The notes below the pieces were generated by a model. That model searched no databases. It was not told the DNA's origin and worked only from the letters and a program-made list of their open reading frames with translations. Below, piece by piece: positions 63,970-64,000 of a stretch of 64,000 nt of DNA. Position 1 is the first letter of the stretch, and each line of letters opens with the position of its first letter. The stretch is from Muscardinus avellanarius (lineage: Eukaryota; Chordata; Mammalia; Rodentia; Gliridae): NCBI GenBank assembly GCA_963383645.1, contig OY726574.1:59394394-59458393 (forward strand), written 5' to 3'. The position numbers and the translations under genes were made by a program.

Positions 63970-64000
63970 CCGTGCATGGTAGCACACACTTGTAATCCCC
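63970..64000 (+). mobile_element. SINE cut by window end
   Basis: CCGTGCATGGTAGCACACAC and TTGTAATCCCC begin a left arm. The CCCC after TAAT (not CCCA) suggests the young subfamily. Confidence 0.85.

Overview
This window is repeat-dense mammalian nuclear DNA with no protein-coding gene or conserved structural RNA gene that I can support. The dominant repeat is a dimeric SINE: a 7SL-derived B1-like left arm joined to a tRNA/ID-derived right arm with an internal deletion (B1-dID or MEN type). That SINE class, together with monomeric ID copies, MaLR LTRs and rodent-looking L1 3' ends, points to a rodent of the squirrel-related clade (squirrels, mountain beaver, dormice). The species cannot be fixed from this sequence. 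The stretch is either intergenic or inside a long intron.

Layout. 1-9 kb holds a MIR, a MaLR LTR, several SINEs and an old minus-strand L1 (about 5.9-8.1 kb) carrying nested SINEs. 9-13 kb has a second MaLR, a three-phase triplet array flanked by perfect tandem duplications, a 37-39 bp minisatellite and another old L1. 13.0-14.7 kb is the longest quiet, AT-rich, repeat-free block. 15-22 kb alternates SINEs, pyrimidine and TG tracts and an intact-looking ID copy. 22.5-25.4 kb is GC-richer, without recognisable repeats except a possible LTR. 25.4-31.5 kb is single-copy sequence with SINEs and L1 3' ends. 31.5-33.8 kb is the best-preserved L1: a 5'-truncated minus-strand ORF2 remnant with the FADD reverse-transcriptase motif, split by a young SINE. 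34-43 kb holds purine/pyrimidine tracts, MaLR, three minisatellite or inverted-L1 structures and two Tigger-like DNA transposons. 42.4-48.7 kb is mostly minus-strand L1 of different ages. 50-55.7 kb has a third Tigger-like element, a twin-primed L1, a 42 bp minisatellite with CCAAT boxes and a 1 kb CAC/CAT array. 56-64 kb has three MaLR LTRs, an old L1, SINEs and two simple repeats.

The clearest less-described signal is a young, CpG-rich SINE subfamily (ten copies plus one cut by the window end). Its left arm carries a near-perfect tRNA-type B box immediately followed by an 8 bp inverted repeat with a 3 or 7 nt loop, while its right-arm B box is destroyed. Most microsatellites in the window grow directly from SINE tails. 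Long open frames (a His-rich 373-codon frame, Leu/Lys/Glu-rich frames, Ser/Leu frames) are simple-repeat artefacts.

All repeat names are by eye, from remembered consensus features. Boundaries are good to about 5-20 bases, except where target-site duplications are given.
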